From: Mesonia ostreae
GTDB lineage: Bacteria; Bacteroidota; Bacteroidia; Flavobacteriales; Flavobacteriaceae
Length of the DNA stretch: 64,000 bases
Direction of reading: 5' to 3'
Assembly: GCF_031845265.1 (NCBI RefSeq)
Contig: NZ_JAVRBG010000004.1
Span: 1 to 64,000, forward strand
The stretch's first letter is position 1, and each line of letters opens with the position of its first letter. A program made the position numbers and the translations under genes. A model generated the notes under the pieces. The model did no database searches. It had not been told where the DNA came from and saw nothing but the letters and a program-made list of their open reading frames with translations. Shown piece after piece: positions 34,830-44,331 of this stretch.

Positions 34830-36620
34830 TTAAGCCAACATCGTTACTGGATTTTCTAGATAACGCTTTAAAGTCTCTAAAAATTTAGCTCCTGTAGCGC
34901 CATCTACCGTTCTGTGATCACAAGCCAAGGTTACTTTCATGGTATTCCCCACCACGATTTGTCCTTCTTTCACTACTGGTTTTTCTACAATCGCTCCCAC
35001 CGACAAAATAGCGGAATTAGGCTGATTAATAATGCTAGTAAATTCTGTAATCCCAAACATCCCTAAGTTAGAAACAGTAAACGTACTTCCTTCCATCTCT
35101 TTAGGTTGTAATTTTTTATTACGTGCTTTCCCTGCCAATTCTTTTACATTTCCTCCAATTTGCGTCATACTCATTTGATCTGCAAAATTAAGTACAGGAA
35201 CAACCAAACCTTCGTCAACGGCTACGGCAACTCCTATATGGATATGCTTAGCTATTTTTGTAGTATCGCCAGTCCATTGCGAATTTACTCGAGGATGTTT
35301 TCTCAAGGCCATCGCCGAAGCTTTTATCACCATATCATTGTAAGACACTTTCGTATCTGGCAAGGCGTTAATTTGCTTGCGAGAAAGCATGGCATTTTCC
35401 ATATTCACCTCTACGGTTAAGTAGTAATGTGGTGCCGTAAATTTAGATTCTCCTAAACGCTTAGCAATGGTTTTACGCATTTGAGAATTTTTAATCTCCT
35501 CAAAGCTTTCTTCTCCTGCGGGCATATACGCCTCAACTGGACTTTTCTCTTTTGAAGCTGATTTTTCTGATTTCGCTTTCGCGGAAGCTTCTTGCTTCTT
35601 AGGCGTATAGTTTTCGATGTCTTTCTTAACAATACGACCGTTCTCGCCAGAACCTTCTACAGTTCCTAAATCGATTCCTTTATCTGAAGCCATTTTTTTA
35701 GCTAAGGGAGAAGCAAAAATTCGATCTCCGCTCGCATCTTCATGCTGTATTTCGCTAGACTCGCTTTCTTCTGACTCGTCTTTATTTTCTTTGGAATCTT
35801 TAGAATCTTTTTCCTTAGAACTTTTATCTTTTTTAGGCTTAGAAGACTTTTTAGAATCGGCTCCAGAGCCTTCCAGAATTGCCGAAACATCGGTTCCTTC
35901 TGGTCCAATCACAGCCAATATAGCATCTACAGCAGCAGTTTCCCCTTCATCTACACCTATATGAAGCAAAGTTCCTTCGTAGAAAGACTCAAACTCCATG
36001 GTTGCCTTATCGGTTTCAATTTCGGCTAAAATGTCTCCTTCTTCAACTTGATCGCCTTCTTGTTTTAACCACGTAGCAACAGTTCCTTCTTCCATCGTAT
36101 CACTTAGACGTGGCATTTTTACCACTTCTACACCTTCTGGAATTTCATTATCACCGCTGTCTTCTTCAGATTCTTCTACATCTTCCGATGTATCTTGAGC
36201 TTCTTTCTTCGTTTTTTTCGAAGAATCTTTCTCTTTCTTAGAGTTCTTTTTTTCTCCTTCTGAATCTTCTTCTGACTCCTTGTTTTCTTCCGAAGTATTT
36301 TTATCCTCTTTCTTCTCTTCTTTATCTGAATCTTCTTCTTCAGCAGAACCTTCTTTCTCTAAGATTTCAGAAATATCTTCTCCTTCTTCGCCAATAATAG
36401 CCAAAAGTTGATCTACTGGAGCAGTATCTCCTTCGGCTACGCCAATATGCAGCAGAGTTCCTTCATAAAAGGACTCAAACTCCATAGTTGCCTTATCGGT
36501 TTCAATTTCGGCTAGAATATCTCCTTCTTCTACTTTATCTCCCTTTTGTTTTAGCCATTGTGCCACCGTACCTTCTTCCATGGTATCGCTTAAACGAGGC
36601 ATTTTAATTACATCTGCCAT
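34830..36620 (-). CDS. pdhC: Pyruvate dehydrogenase E2, dihydrolipoamide acetyltransferase
   Basis: 596 residues, the core of the PDH complex. Two lipoyl domains lie at 1-85 and 165-250, with lipoylated lysines K43 and K205 in identical ETDKATMEF contexts. Lys/Glu/Ser-rich linkers follow each (90-160 and 252-295). A subunit-binding domain runs at about 300-337 (FASPLAKKMASDKGIDL, then GSGENGRIVKKDIENY), and the catalytic domain from 375 has HRTVDGATG (HxxxDG) near residue 570. The two lipoyl domains are nearly alike, which suggests recent duplication or conversion. LipB (7701) is the likely octanoyl donor. E1 alpha lies 5 bases upstream. Confidence 0.96.
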   Translation of the reverse strand: MADVIKMPRLSDTMEEGTVAQWLKQKGDKVEEGDILAEIETDKATMEFESFYEGTLLHIGVAEGDTAPVDQLLAIIGEEGEDISEILEKEGSAEEEDSDKEEKKEDKNTSEENKESEEDSEGEKKNSKKEKDSSKKTKKEAQDTSEDVEESEEDSGDNEIPEGVEVVKMPRLSDTMEEGTVATWLKQEGDQVEEGDILAEIETDKATMEFESFYEGTLLHIGVDEGETAAVDAILAVIGPEGTDVSAILEGSGADSKKSSKPKKDKSSKEKDSKDSKENKDESEESESSEIQHEDASGDRIFASPLAKKMASDKGIDLGTVEGSGENGRIVKKDIENYTPKKQEASAKAKSEKSASKEKSPVEAYMPAGEESFEEIKNSQMRKTIAKRLGESKFTAPHYYLTVEVNMENAMLSRKQINALPDTKVSYNDMVIKASAMALRKHPRVNSQWTGDTTKIAKHIHIGVAVAVDEGLVVPVLNFADQMSMTQIGGNVKELAGKARNKKLQPKEMEGSTFTVSNLGMFGITEFTSIINQPNSAILSVGAIVEKPVVKEGQIVVGNTMKVTLACDHRTVDGATGAKFLETLKRYLENPVTMLA

Positions 36621-36625
36621 AAGAA

Positions 36626-37624
36626 TTATATTTTATGAGGCGTGAAAGGATAGTCTTCTTGTTCGTAAACTGCATCGTACATTAAGCTAGTTTCTGGATA
36701 TTCAGACTCATCTGCAAATTTTTCACATTCGCTCACTAAATCTTTCACACGCTTATCGATGGTTTTAATTTCCTCTTCGGTTGCCCAATCGTTTTCTTTA
36801 ATTTTATCTAGAACTTGGCTAATTGGATCGATTTTTTGATACTCTTTCACCTCATCTTTAGTTCTATATTTTTGTGCATCACTCATAGAGTGACCGCGGT
36901 AACGATAGGTTTTTAAATCTAAAAATGTGGGTCCGCCGCCAGATCTTGCTCTATCAATAGCTTCACTCATGGCTTCTGCCACTTTTTCTGGATTCATGGC
37001 ATCTACAGGTCCGCAGGGCATTTCATAGCCTAGCCCTAGTTTCCAAATATCTTCGTGATTAGAAGTTCTTTTTACAGAAGTTCCCATGGCGTACCCGTTG
37101 TTTTCTACACAAAATACTACGGGAAGTTTCCAGTTCATCGCCATATTAAAAGCTTCATGAAGTGTACCTTGTCTTGCTGCACCATCGCCAAAAAACGTAA
37201 GAGTTACATTGTCTCTTTTAAAATATTTATCACCAAAAGCGATCCCAGCACCTAAAGGAATTTGACCTCCTACGATCCCATGACCTCCATAAAAACGGTG
37301 TTCTTTAGAGAAAATATGCATAGAACCTCCCATTCCTTGAGACGTTCCTGTTTTCTTTCCGTAAAGTTCTGCCATTACTCTTCTAGGATCTTCTCCCATT
37401 CCTATGGGCTGCACGTGATTACGGTAAGCGGTAATCATTCTATCTTTTTCTAAATCCATGGCATGTAAAGCACCAGCCAAGATTCCTTCTTGACCGTTAT
37501 ATAAGTGCAAAAACCCACGTACTTTTTGTTGAATATATACTTGCGCTAGTTTATCTTCAAACTTACGCCAGAAATACATGTCTTCATACCATTTAAGGTA
37601 CGTCTCTTTGGTGATTTCTTTCAT
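36626..37624 (-). CDS. pdhA: Pyruvate dehydrogenase E1 component, alpha subunit
   Basis: 332 residues. ThDP/Mg motif: G146-D147-G148 (FFGDGAARQGT) to N175-N176 (VENNGYAMG), the GDG-x(26-27)-NN pattern. GHGIVGGQIPLGAG and the regulatory-loop-like YRGHSMSDAQKYR are typical of heterotetrameric E1 alpha subunits. The beta subunit gene is not adjacent, so it must lie elsewhere. It starts the operon with pdhC. Confidence 0.96.
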   Translation of the reverse strand: MKEITKETYLKWYEDMYFWRKFEDKLAQVYIQQKVRGFLHLYNGQEGILAGALHAMDLEKDRMITAYRNHVQPIGMGEDPRRVMAELYGKKTGTSQGMGGSMHIFSKEHRFYGGHGIVGGQIPLGAGIAFGDKYFKRDNVTLTFFGDGAARQGTLHEAFNMAMNWKLPVVFCVENNGYAMGTSVKRTSNHEDIWKLGLGYEMPCGPVDAMNPEKVAEAMSEAIDRARSGGGPTFLDLKTYRYRGHSMSDAQKYRTKDEVKEYQKIDPISQVLDKIKENDWATEEEIKTIDKRVKDLVSECEKFADESEYPETSLMYDAVYEQEDYPFTPHKI

Positions 37625-37951
37625 GAAAATTAAATTTTACCGCTAAGCCATTTTTAGCGAGAAACAAAAATAATATAATAACTACTAAAGGAAAAACTCT
37701 TTAGCGCATTAATATTTAAAACATTATTGTACGATAAAGAACCTAAATCGCTACGCTCATAGAATCAAGAAATAAGACCCGATTCTAACTACCTGAAAAA
37801 CAGAAACTACTTAAGCTAAAAACATACTCTAGCTTTCGGTAAAATCAATCTCAAAAAAGCAGGTTACCTTCTAAAAATCTTTTTAGATCTCATAAATTCA
37901 GAGGCTCATCAACTGTACAATATTTTGAGCCCGAGACAAATAAATTTATAT
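37625..37951. other. Gene-free 327-bp leader and spacer upstream of pdhA
   Basis: The stretch contains the pdhA promoter box at 37665-37672. The remaining 280 bases hold no open frame longer than a few dozen codons, and I see no terminator hairpin or known riboswitch in it. It may include the 3' region of cdd. Confidence 0.5.
37665..37672 (-). promoter_or_regulatory. pdhA promoter -7 box TATTTTTG
   Basis: Minus-strand TATTTTTG, an exact match, 40 bases upstream of the pdhA ATG. Confidence 0.5.
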
Positions 37952-38434
37952 TTATAAAAAACTGGCATCAAAAGCCAAAGGTAACAAATCTAACAATGCT
38001 TTTGCCTTAATGATCTTCCCTTCTTCTCCCATAAAATAAATTTCTATAGGTTGGTCTTGTTTGACTTCGTATTCTGCAATTGCTTGCCTACACGCACCAC
38101 AAGGTGCAATAGGTTTTGTCACCACTTTAGATGAAGATTTAACGCAAATTGCCATTGCCTTTACCTTTTTATTAGGGTACTGAGATCCTGCATAGAAAAT
38201 AGCAGTACGCTCTGCACATAAACCAGAAGGATATGCCGCGTTTTCTTGGTTGCTCCCAGTTACAATTATATCGTCTTCTAATTGAATTGCTGCTCCTACT
38301 TTAAACTTAGAATAAGGCGCATAAGCTTGATCTCGTATAGCTTGAGCTTCTTTCATAAGAAACTTTACCTGTGGTGGTAATTCTTCTATATTTTCAAAAA
38401 TTTGAATACTAGTGGTGATTTTTCTTTCTTCCAT
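37952..38434 (-). CDS. cdd: Cytidine deaminase
   Basis: 160 residues from ATG 38434 (MEERKITTS). A farther upstream in-frame start adds ten residues with no family match. Small tetrameric class: zinc ligands in CAERTA (Cys) and PCGACRQ (two Cys), with the catalytic glutamate in CAE, plus PYSKFKVGAAI near the N-terminus. It deaminates cytidine and deoxycytidine for salvage. It follows the PH-like gene by 47 bases in the same direction. Confidence 0.93.
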   Translation of the reverse strand: MEERKITTSIQIFENIEELPPQVKFLMKEAQAIRDQAYAPYSKFKVGAAIQLEDDIIVTGSNQENAAYPSGLCAERTAIFYAGSQYPNKKVKAMAICVKSSSKVVTKPIAPCGACRQAIAEYEVKQDQPIEIYFMGEEGKIIKAKALLDLLPLAFDASFL

Positions 38435-38481
38435 TTTTGCTTTTTTAAGTATGTAAAACTGCAAGCTTTACATTCTATTTT

Positions 38482-38916
38482 TCAGTTTGTAGTAATTTTA
38501 ATGTATTTATTATATTCCAAAATTTTATTGACAAAGGTTTCGTTTGTTTTTGGACTGATATAAATTTCTTCATATTCGTCAAACTTTATAATTAGCCCAT
38601 TTTTTGCAGTTGCAGGCTTTAAACCAGACCATAGATTTTTTCCTTTAATTATTTCTTTTATTCGGTAGATTTCAATTTTCCCCCGTAAAGGTCCGCTTTT
38701 ATATGTTAGTTCGGTTGGGGAGAGTTGGTAATGAGTTCCTAAATACAACCAAAATAGAAAAACAATCGTCAATAACAACACTACATCAAACCAAAAAAAT
38801 TCATAATTAAATTTACCATTTGAAAATGATCGAAACAAAATGAAGCCTATAATCAATATGCTAAAACCAAATACGAATAGTTGAAATAGGATATCTTTTC
38901 TACTCTCAAATTTCAT
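38482..38916 (-). CDS. Small membrane protein with PH-like domain
   Basis: 144 residues. Two membrane segments near residues 10-28 (LFQLFVFGFSILIIGFILF) and 42-60 (FDVVLLLTIVFLFWLYLGT) are followed by a soluble beta-rich tail (TELTYKSGPLRGKIEIYRIKEI) that resembles bacterial PH-like (bPH2) domains of YdbS-type proteins. The role is unknown. It lies upstream of cdd. Confidence 0.6.
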   Translation of the reverse strand: MKFESRKDILFQLFVFGFSILIIGFILFRSFSNGKFNYEFFWFDVVLLLTIVFLFWLYLGTHYQLSPTELTYKSGPLRGKIEIYRIKEIIKGKNLWSGLKPATAKNGLIIKFDEYEEIYISPKTNETFVNKILEYNKYIKITTN

Positions 38917-38975
38917 TACCTATATAGATTTTACTTTATTTTGTTAAAATTTCTGGCGCAACTATATAAAACAAA

Positions 38976-39111
38976 AAAGAGGCTGTCTAAAAAGTTTTGG
39001 AAACTGTCATTCTGAATTTATTTCAGAATCTCATCATATTGATTCGAAAATCTTTATGAGAACCTGAATCAAGTTCAGGTTGACAGAATCGACTTTTTAG
39101 ACAACCTCTTT
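38976..39111. repeat. 136-bp element with 20-bp terminal inverted repeats
   Basis: Ends are AAAGAGGCTGTCTAAAAAGT (38976-38995) and ACTTTTTAGACAACCTCTTT (39092-39111), inverted repeats with one mismatch. Inside are two smaller palindromes: ATTCTGAA-tttat-TTCAGAAT (39009-39029) and AACCTGAA-tcaag-TTCAGGTT (39061-39081), which also pair with each other. The second matches the element at 10746. No protein is encoded. It could be a MITE, a REP-type element or a terminator pair; no target-site duplication was seen. Confidence 0.72.
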
Positions 39112-39135
39112 AAAATTATCTTAAAAAGGGAAGCT

Positions 39136-40308
39136 TTAATATTCGCTATAATCTTCTCCAAAATTGAAAGACAAACTAAACCTTAAAGTTCCTTCTAATG
39201 GATTTGCTACTGCTTTTGAAGTAGAGAACAAATAAGAAACATCAATTTGAGTAATAGAATACTTAAACCCGGCTCCCAAGGTTAAGAACTTTCTAAACCC
39301 TTTGTCTTCACTTTCATTAAAATATCCTAAACGGAAAGCAAAACTGTCTTCATACCAATATTCTGCCCCTAAAGACCACGTAACTTCTTTGATTTCTTCA
39401 CTAAACCCATCTGGCGCATCTCCCCAAGAAGAGAAGATAGATCCGAAAGAGCTTTCGTTGTACCAATCATCTTCTGAGTTAATTCTATTATCTCCATTAG
39501 AATCACTTGGTGTTGGCACTAATAACTTATTAAATTCTCCATAAGCACCAATGGTGTTGGAAGCGTCTAAAATAAAGTCGAATCCTAATCCTCCTTTAAA
39601 ATTGGTAGGGATAAAGCTTTCTGAACCTGCGTCGTCATATTTTAATTTTGGTCCAATGTTAGAGATATTTACACCTCCACGCCAGCGGCCATTAAAATCA
39701 TTGTAAGCAATCTCTTCACTTTGGTAAAAAGCAGAAATATCTACACCAAAGGAATTTGCTGCACTGGCATCTCCATTAATTCCAGGTATTTTTAAATCTG
39801 AACGAATGTAACGTCCTGTTACTGCCATAGAGATTTCTTCTCCTAAACGTAAAGCATAAGATACATCCAAACCTAGTTCATTAGGCTCTACAACTTGTGG
39901 CGCTTGATCTGGAGTATCTCTCAGTTCAATTTCTCCTTGTCCAAAATAACGTAAGCTAGCAGATACGGCACTACGATCGCTAAAACGGTTATAGTACGAA
40001 AGCACACCCAAATTAATATCGGTTACTAATTCTCTTAGGTAAGGAACATAAGAAAGTCCCACCCCTTGTTGTTTTTCCGCGAAAGCGAATTTAGCGGGAT
40101 TCCATTGCTGGGAATATACATCTACTGGTGTTGCCACCCCTTGATCTCCCAAACCTGAAGCCCGAGCATCTCCCGAAATCAATAAAAATGGAACCGCCGT
40201 GGTAATCACCCTGTCTTTAATAGTGGGTGCTGGCTGCTCATTTTGCGCGTTTGCTTTATAGCTAAGTAAGGCGATGGTTCCTAAAAGGAATATGGTTATC
40301 TTTTTCAT
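39136..40308 (-). CDS. porV: Type IX secretion outer-membrane protein PorV (LptO)
   Basis: 390 residues. Signal peptide MKKITIFLLGTIALLSYKANAQ, then an FadL-like beta barrel with PFLLISGDARASGLGDQGVATPVDVYSQQWNPAKFA, a PorV signature. PorV is the shuttle that takes T9SS cargo from the translocon to the PorU sortase at the outer membrane. Immediately downstream of porU in the same direction; it also has its own promoter box in the 43-base gap. Length typical. Confidence 0.93.
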   Translation of the reverse strand: MKKITIFLLGTIALLSYKANAQNEQPAPTIKDRVITTAVPFLLISGDARASGLGDQGVATPVDVYSQQWNPAKFAFAEKQQGVGLSYVPYLRELVTDINLGVLSYYNRFSDRSAVSASLRYFGQGEIELRDTPDQAPQVVEPNELGLDVSYALRLGEEISMAVTGRYIRSDLKIPGINGDASAANSFGVDISAFYQSEEIAYNDFNGRWRGGVNISNIGPKLKYDDAGSESFIPTNFKGGLGFDFILDASNTIGAYGEFNKLLVPTPSDSNGDNRINSEDDWYNESSFGSIFSSWGDAPDGFSEEIKEVTWSLGAEYWYEDSFAFRLGYFNESEDKGFRKFLTLGAGFKYSITQIDVSYLFSTSKAVANPLEGTLRFSLSFNFGEDYSEY

Positions 40309-40328
40309 AAAATTTCTTAAAATGGTTG

Positions 40329-40336
40329 CAAATATA
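40329..40336 (-). promoter_or_regulatory. -7 box TATATTTG in the porU-porV gap
   Basis: Minus-strand TATATTTG lies 20 bases before the porV ATG, inside the 43-base gap after the porU stop. It would let porV be expressed independently of porU. Confidence 0.5.
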
Positions 40337-40351
40337 TGGTTTTATTCGAGA

Positions 40352-43300
40352 TTAAAGAATCACGAGTTTTTCAAATTTTTCAACTTTCTTATTGGTCAGC
40401 ATAGATTTAACGGTTAATTTATAGATATACACTCCTTTTCCTATGGCATCTCCAAAATCATCTTTCCCGTTCCAGGTGATTTCTCTAGATAAAAATCCTT
40501 TGGTATTGATTTGCTGATTTCTTGTCCAGACTACCTTTCCTGTAACCGTAAACACCTGAACTTGTACATCTAAAGGCTCAAAAGGCCGATTATGATTGAA
40601 CCAAAATTCGGTATAATTATGAAACGGATTGGGATAATTTAAAACATTCGAGATTTTTAAATCCTCACTCCCCGCCACCATAAATTGAATCTCTGCCGTG
40701 CTAGAATTGTTATACACATCCCAAGCTTTAAACGTAAGCGTATGCAAACCTTCTTCCAAATCTCTTAATTTATAATTTACCGTTCCGCGCATAAAATCAT
40801 CGAGTTCGGTTTCATAAAAATCATTGACAACAAAAGGTTCGGTTTCATTCCCATCTAAAATAGCCACCAAATCGTGACCTATTCCGCTTGCGGTATTGAT
40901 TCCGTTTTCGTCTTCCAGTTTTGCCAGTAAAAACGGAGAAGAATTGGTAATTCCACCCGAAACAAAACTTTCGTCGTTCATATATAACTTAATTTTTGGC
41001 CCTATATTATCTTCAGGTGCATCTTCATTTATTCCGCCCACGACAATATCATTGTTATATCCTTTATTATCCACTAAAGCATTTCCTTTTTCGGCATAAA
41101 AACTCATCCTACCGTTTCCTACAGGAATAGCGATGTCTTTGGGTGCAACAAAATCAAATTCAAATTTTCCGTTGTTTACCGAAGCTCTTCCTCTAAAGAT
41201 TATTTCTCCCAAGGTGGTAAAATCAAAGAAATCAGTGTCATCATTATTTAAGGTGGTTCTATCAATGCGCTTATCAAAAATGGTGGTGGATAGCTCTCCG
41301 TTATAATTACTTAAAAGACTACCGCCTTGATTCACCAATTCTCCTGCCACTTTCACGTAACCTAAAGCTTTAATGGTATCCATGGACTGACCAATTGGGG
41401 TATCATTAATGGCAGTTAATCTCACCTGCGGATCTGGAAGTTGTAATCTCATGGCGGGATCACCAAAGTAAAAAATTACTCTACCGCCACTAGACAAAGT
41501 ATTTTTTCCTTTTCTCACTGCTTCGGCAATACTATCGTCTGCTCCATTATAATTAAATAAAAACGGAGCAAAATCATTGTTAAAATCCACTCCATCTGTT
41601 ACAGATATAGAACGTGTGGTGGTTACCATAGCCACAGAGCCACTTTTTTCCCTAAAGAGATTGGTTTCTCCTGGCGAGACTCTTAACGGATTATCAAAAC
41701 GAGTAAACTCACAGGTTACGGTTACAAATACGTTATAACGATTTTCATTTTCCCAACTTTCTATATCTTGAACGGTGACAATACGCTCTGCTGCCAATCC
41801 ATTTTCTCCTCCGTGTCCTAGGTAATTTATTACAGTTGCGCCTACTTCTACAGCATTAGATATGGCTTCATTCACTTCGGGATATCTAAATCCTCCAGAG
41901 GTCGAAACTTGTTGAAACGCATCACTATGTATTTTTTTAACATTTATAAAAGGTTTATTCTCAGATATATTATTCCCCAGTGAATCTAGAGTTTTCTGAA
42001 TACCGTAACCTCCAGCCCCAAGATTCTCGGCATCATCAGAAATCAATACAAAATTGTTGCGCCAGCTTCCGTAGGACTCTTTACTTTCATAAGCAATAAT
42101 CTTATCTACCCATATTTTTGCTAGCGGTGGCGTATCGGCTAAGATTCTTCCCATAGCGATATCTAATTTATCTGCCGTACCCATAGTGCCTTCTTGGGGA
42201 TCCATCATTCCGTAGAAATCATCTGACGCTGCAGAACTGGAACTCACCACCAAACTAGAAAGGTATTCAAAAGTAGGAACGATATCGTTGTTATTTTGTA
42301 ATCTATTTTTATAATCTACGGAAGCATCTCCAAAAAGTCCCACATATTTAATGCGATTGGCAGGTGTAGAAGCATTATCGTAAATGTATTTTATAAAATT
42401 GCGAATCGCTCCAATATCTTTTTTACCCGAGTTAAATTCCGTATAAATATCTTCTGCTAAAACCACTTTCACGCTTAGTCCATCTTGATCTCTTCTAAAC
42501 TGTGCCAAACGATTGGCTTGGTTCATTAGACTTTGATTGGTCACAATTAAATAATCTACATCTTGAAAGTTTCCCTGGTTATCTTTAAAAATATTGCCTT
42601 TTAGATTGATATTGGCTACATTAGGATTGGCTTCTTTTAACGGTGTGTAATAATCATTTGGAGAAATCGCAATATAGGTTCGTTTTTCTCCCATTACTGC
42701 CTTAAAGCTCAAGCTTGGCGCATTATCTAGATTAGCTATAGTTTTTACATTCTGGTTGTTGGTGATATCCCAGATTTGGGAAATACTGCTGGTATTTTGT
42801 ACGACATACTCTCCTATTCCAGTAGTTACTGCCGCATCTTTATACGTGAATTGCATTTGCGTATTATCTGCTTTCAAAGAACGTTTAGCTTGCACCCGTA
42901 AATAGTCTAAATAAGCTAAACTAGAAGGATTTCCTGCATTGCTATACACCAAATTTAAGGTAATATCGTCCCCACTCACCGTTGCTTGGTTGGTTAAGCT
43001 ACCTATGGCCGGTCTTGCATACACGTCATCGGTTATAGTGCCAAAAGTTAAGCTTGTTAATCCCTGTCCATTAATAGAAACTTCCATACTGGTAGCACTT
43101 TCTGATGCCGCTACGGCATCGAGTATAATATTTACGGGTTCTGAAGCAATTCGGTTTTTAAAAGTGAATTCGTAAGATCTTTCATTCTCCACATCAAACC
43201 TATCCCCAAACCATTTTCTACCTGCTTTGGCAACACTGTATTCATCCACTTCATAGATTTGCTCTTCATCGAAAGTATCTATAGTTGTTTGCGCATTCCC

Positions 43301-44119
43301 AGAAGGTTCTGCGTAAGCGGAAACTCTTAATCCGGGATTTCCACCAGTAGTGATATAATAATAGGAACGGTCTGCATATAAATTTTGGGTGGTTTCATTT
43401 TCTTCACTCCATGAATTGTGGACGGCGGTAGCATAAAAAAGAATATAATCGCTGCTATCAAAACTGCCATTTTCTGCTCCTACTACCTGAATAGAAACTT
43501 GAGGCAGATCGAAAAACTCGTTTTCATTATTCCTTAACGGAAGCATTTCTCCCCCATGCCCATAAATTTTTATAGAACTAGGATTGGATAGGTCTACCCC
43601 AAGATTGTTTAAAAAAGATTTAGAAAGTTTATAAACTCCCGTTTTAGGCACATAAAATCTTGCCCATTCCCCTGAAGCTAACACCGAATTAGAAACTGAA
43701 GGCGTACTTGAAAACGACACCGCTCTTCCCGAATCTTTTGTATAACTGAAGCTAATCGAACTGATGCGCTTGATACTTCCGTTTTCTTTCACCAAAGGAT
43801 TGACCGAGGCAACAAAATAATTTTTATCTCTAGCTTTAGCACTTACCAAATTTACAGAAGGAGAAGACGGAATGGTATTTTTATCCACTTGGCTTAGATC
43901 TAACATTCCCATACCTGCGGCGTAAGAAACGTTTTTTACTAGTAGAGAACCTATTCCCCCGTTTTCTTCCCAAGTAGAAGAATAAAGCATTTGCCGATCC
44001 TTGGAATCTATAGAAAAATTAGATTTTTCTTGAAAATCATCTGGAATCAAAATGGTTTTTTCTTGAGCAGAAAGTGACAGTGTTCCTAAAAAAAATAAAA
44101 TGTACAAATACTTCATCAT
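40352..44119 (-). CDS. porU: Type IX secretion system sortase PorU
   Basis: 1255 residues. Start chosen at the first of two adjacent ATGs (44119 and 44116); the further upstream TTG at 44122 is unnecessary. Signal peptide MMKYLYILFFLGTLSLSAQ. A gingipain-like C25 catalytic domain has the likely His in NYLGHGGENG and Cys in VTVTCEFTRFDNP. The C-terminal end carries a FlgD-like Ig domain and a T9SS sorting-domain-like end (NYPNPFHNYTEFWFNHN, then GKGVYIYKL). PorU cuts cargo sorting domains and attaches cargo to the surface. It is divergent from gldJ. Confidence 0.94.
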   Translation of the reverse strand: MMKYLYILFFLGTLSLSAQEKTILIPDDFQEKSNFSIDSKDRQMLYSSTWEENGGIGSLLVKNVSYAAGMGMLDLSQVDKNTIPSSPSVNLVSAKARDKNYFVASVNPLVKENGSIKRISSISFSYTKDSGRAVSFSSTPSVSNSVLASGEWARFYVPKTGVYKLSKSFLNNLGVDLSNPSSIKIYGHGGEMLPLRNNENEFFDLPQVSIQVVGAENGSFDSSDYILFYATAVHNSWSEENETTQNLYADRSYYYITTGGNPGLRVSAYAEPSGNAQTTIDTFDEEQIYEVDEYSVAKAGRKWFGDRFDVENERSYEFTFKNRIASEPVNIILDAVAASESATSMEVSINGQGLTSLTFGTITDDVYARPAIGSLTNQATVSGDDITLNLVYSNAGNPSSLAYLDYLRVQAKRSLKADNTQMQFTYKDAAVTTGIGEYVVQNTSSISQIWDITNNQNVKTIANLDNAPSLSFKAVMGEKRTYIAISPNDYYTPLKEANPNVANINLKGNIFKDNQGNFQDVDYLIVTNQSLMNQANRLAQFRRDQDGLSVKVVLAEDIYTEFNSGKKDIGAIRNFIKYIYDNASTPANRIKYVGLFGDASVDYKNRLQNNNDIVPTFEYLSSLVVSSSSAASDDFYGMMDPQEGTMGTADKLDIAMGRILADTPPLAKIWVDKIIAYESKESYGSWRNNFVLISDDAENLGAGGYGIQKTLDSLGNNISENKPFINVKKIHSDAFQQVSTSGGFRYPEVNEAISNAVEVGATVINYLGHGGENGLAAERIVTVQDIESWENENRYNVFVTVTCEFTRFDNPLRVSPGETNLFREKSGSVAMVTTTRSISVTDGVDFNNDFAPFLFNYNGADDSIAEAVRKGKNTLSSGGRVIFYFGDPAMRLQLPDPQVRLTAINDTPIGQSMDTIKALGYVKVAGELVNQGGSLLSNYNGELSTTIFDKRIDRTTLNNDDTDFFDFTTLGEIIFRGRASVNNGKFEFDFVAPKDIAIPVGNGRMSFYAEKGNALVDNKGYNNDIVVGGINEDAPEDNIGPKIKLYMNDESFVSGGITNSSPFLLAKLEDENGINTASGIGHDLVAILDGNETEPFVVNDFYETELDDFMRGTVNYKLRDLEEGLHTLTFKAWDVYNNSSTAEIQFMVAGSEDLKISNVLNYPNPFHNYTEFWFNHNRPFEPLDVQVQVFTVTGKVVWTRNQQINTKGFLSREITWNGKDDFGDAIGKGVYIYKLTVKSMLTNKKVEKFEKLVIL

Positions 44120-44331
44120 CAAAATAAACGCTAAATATATTATTGTAGTATATTTACGGCTTTCAAAAATAAATTAAATAATTAACATACGATTCTTTAA
44201 AGAGATACGTTATGCTATTTAAGAAAAGCGCAAGAAAATGTAATCTATCTGCTAAATTTCCAAAACAAACTTGTTAATTTGGCGTTAATTACTATATTGC
44301 AAGCCCAAAATAGTTACAAACTTACTGTGAT

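Noticed and set aside
34830..36620. Lys/Glu/Ser runs in E2 as a possible sequencing or repeat artefact
   Set aside because: The frame stays open through both linkers and domain order is normal, so they are ordinary flexible linkers.
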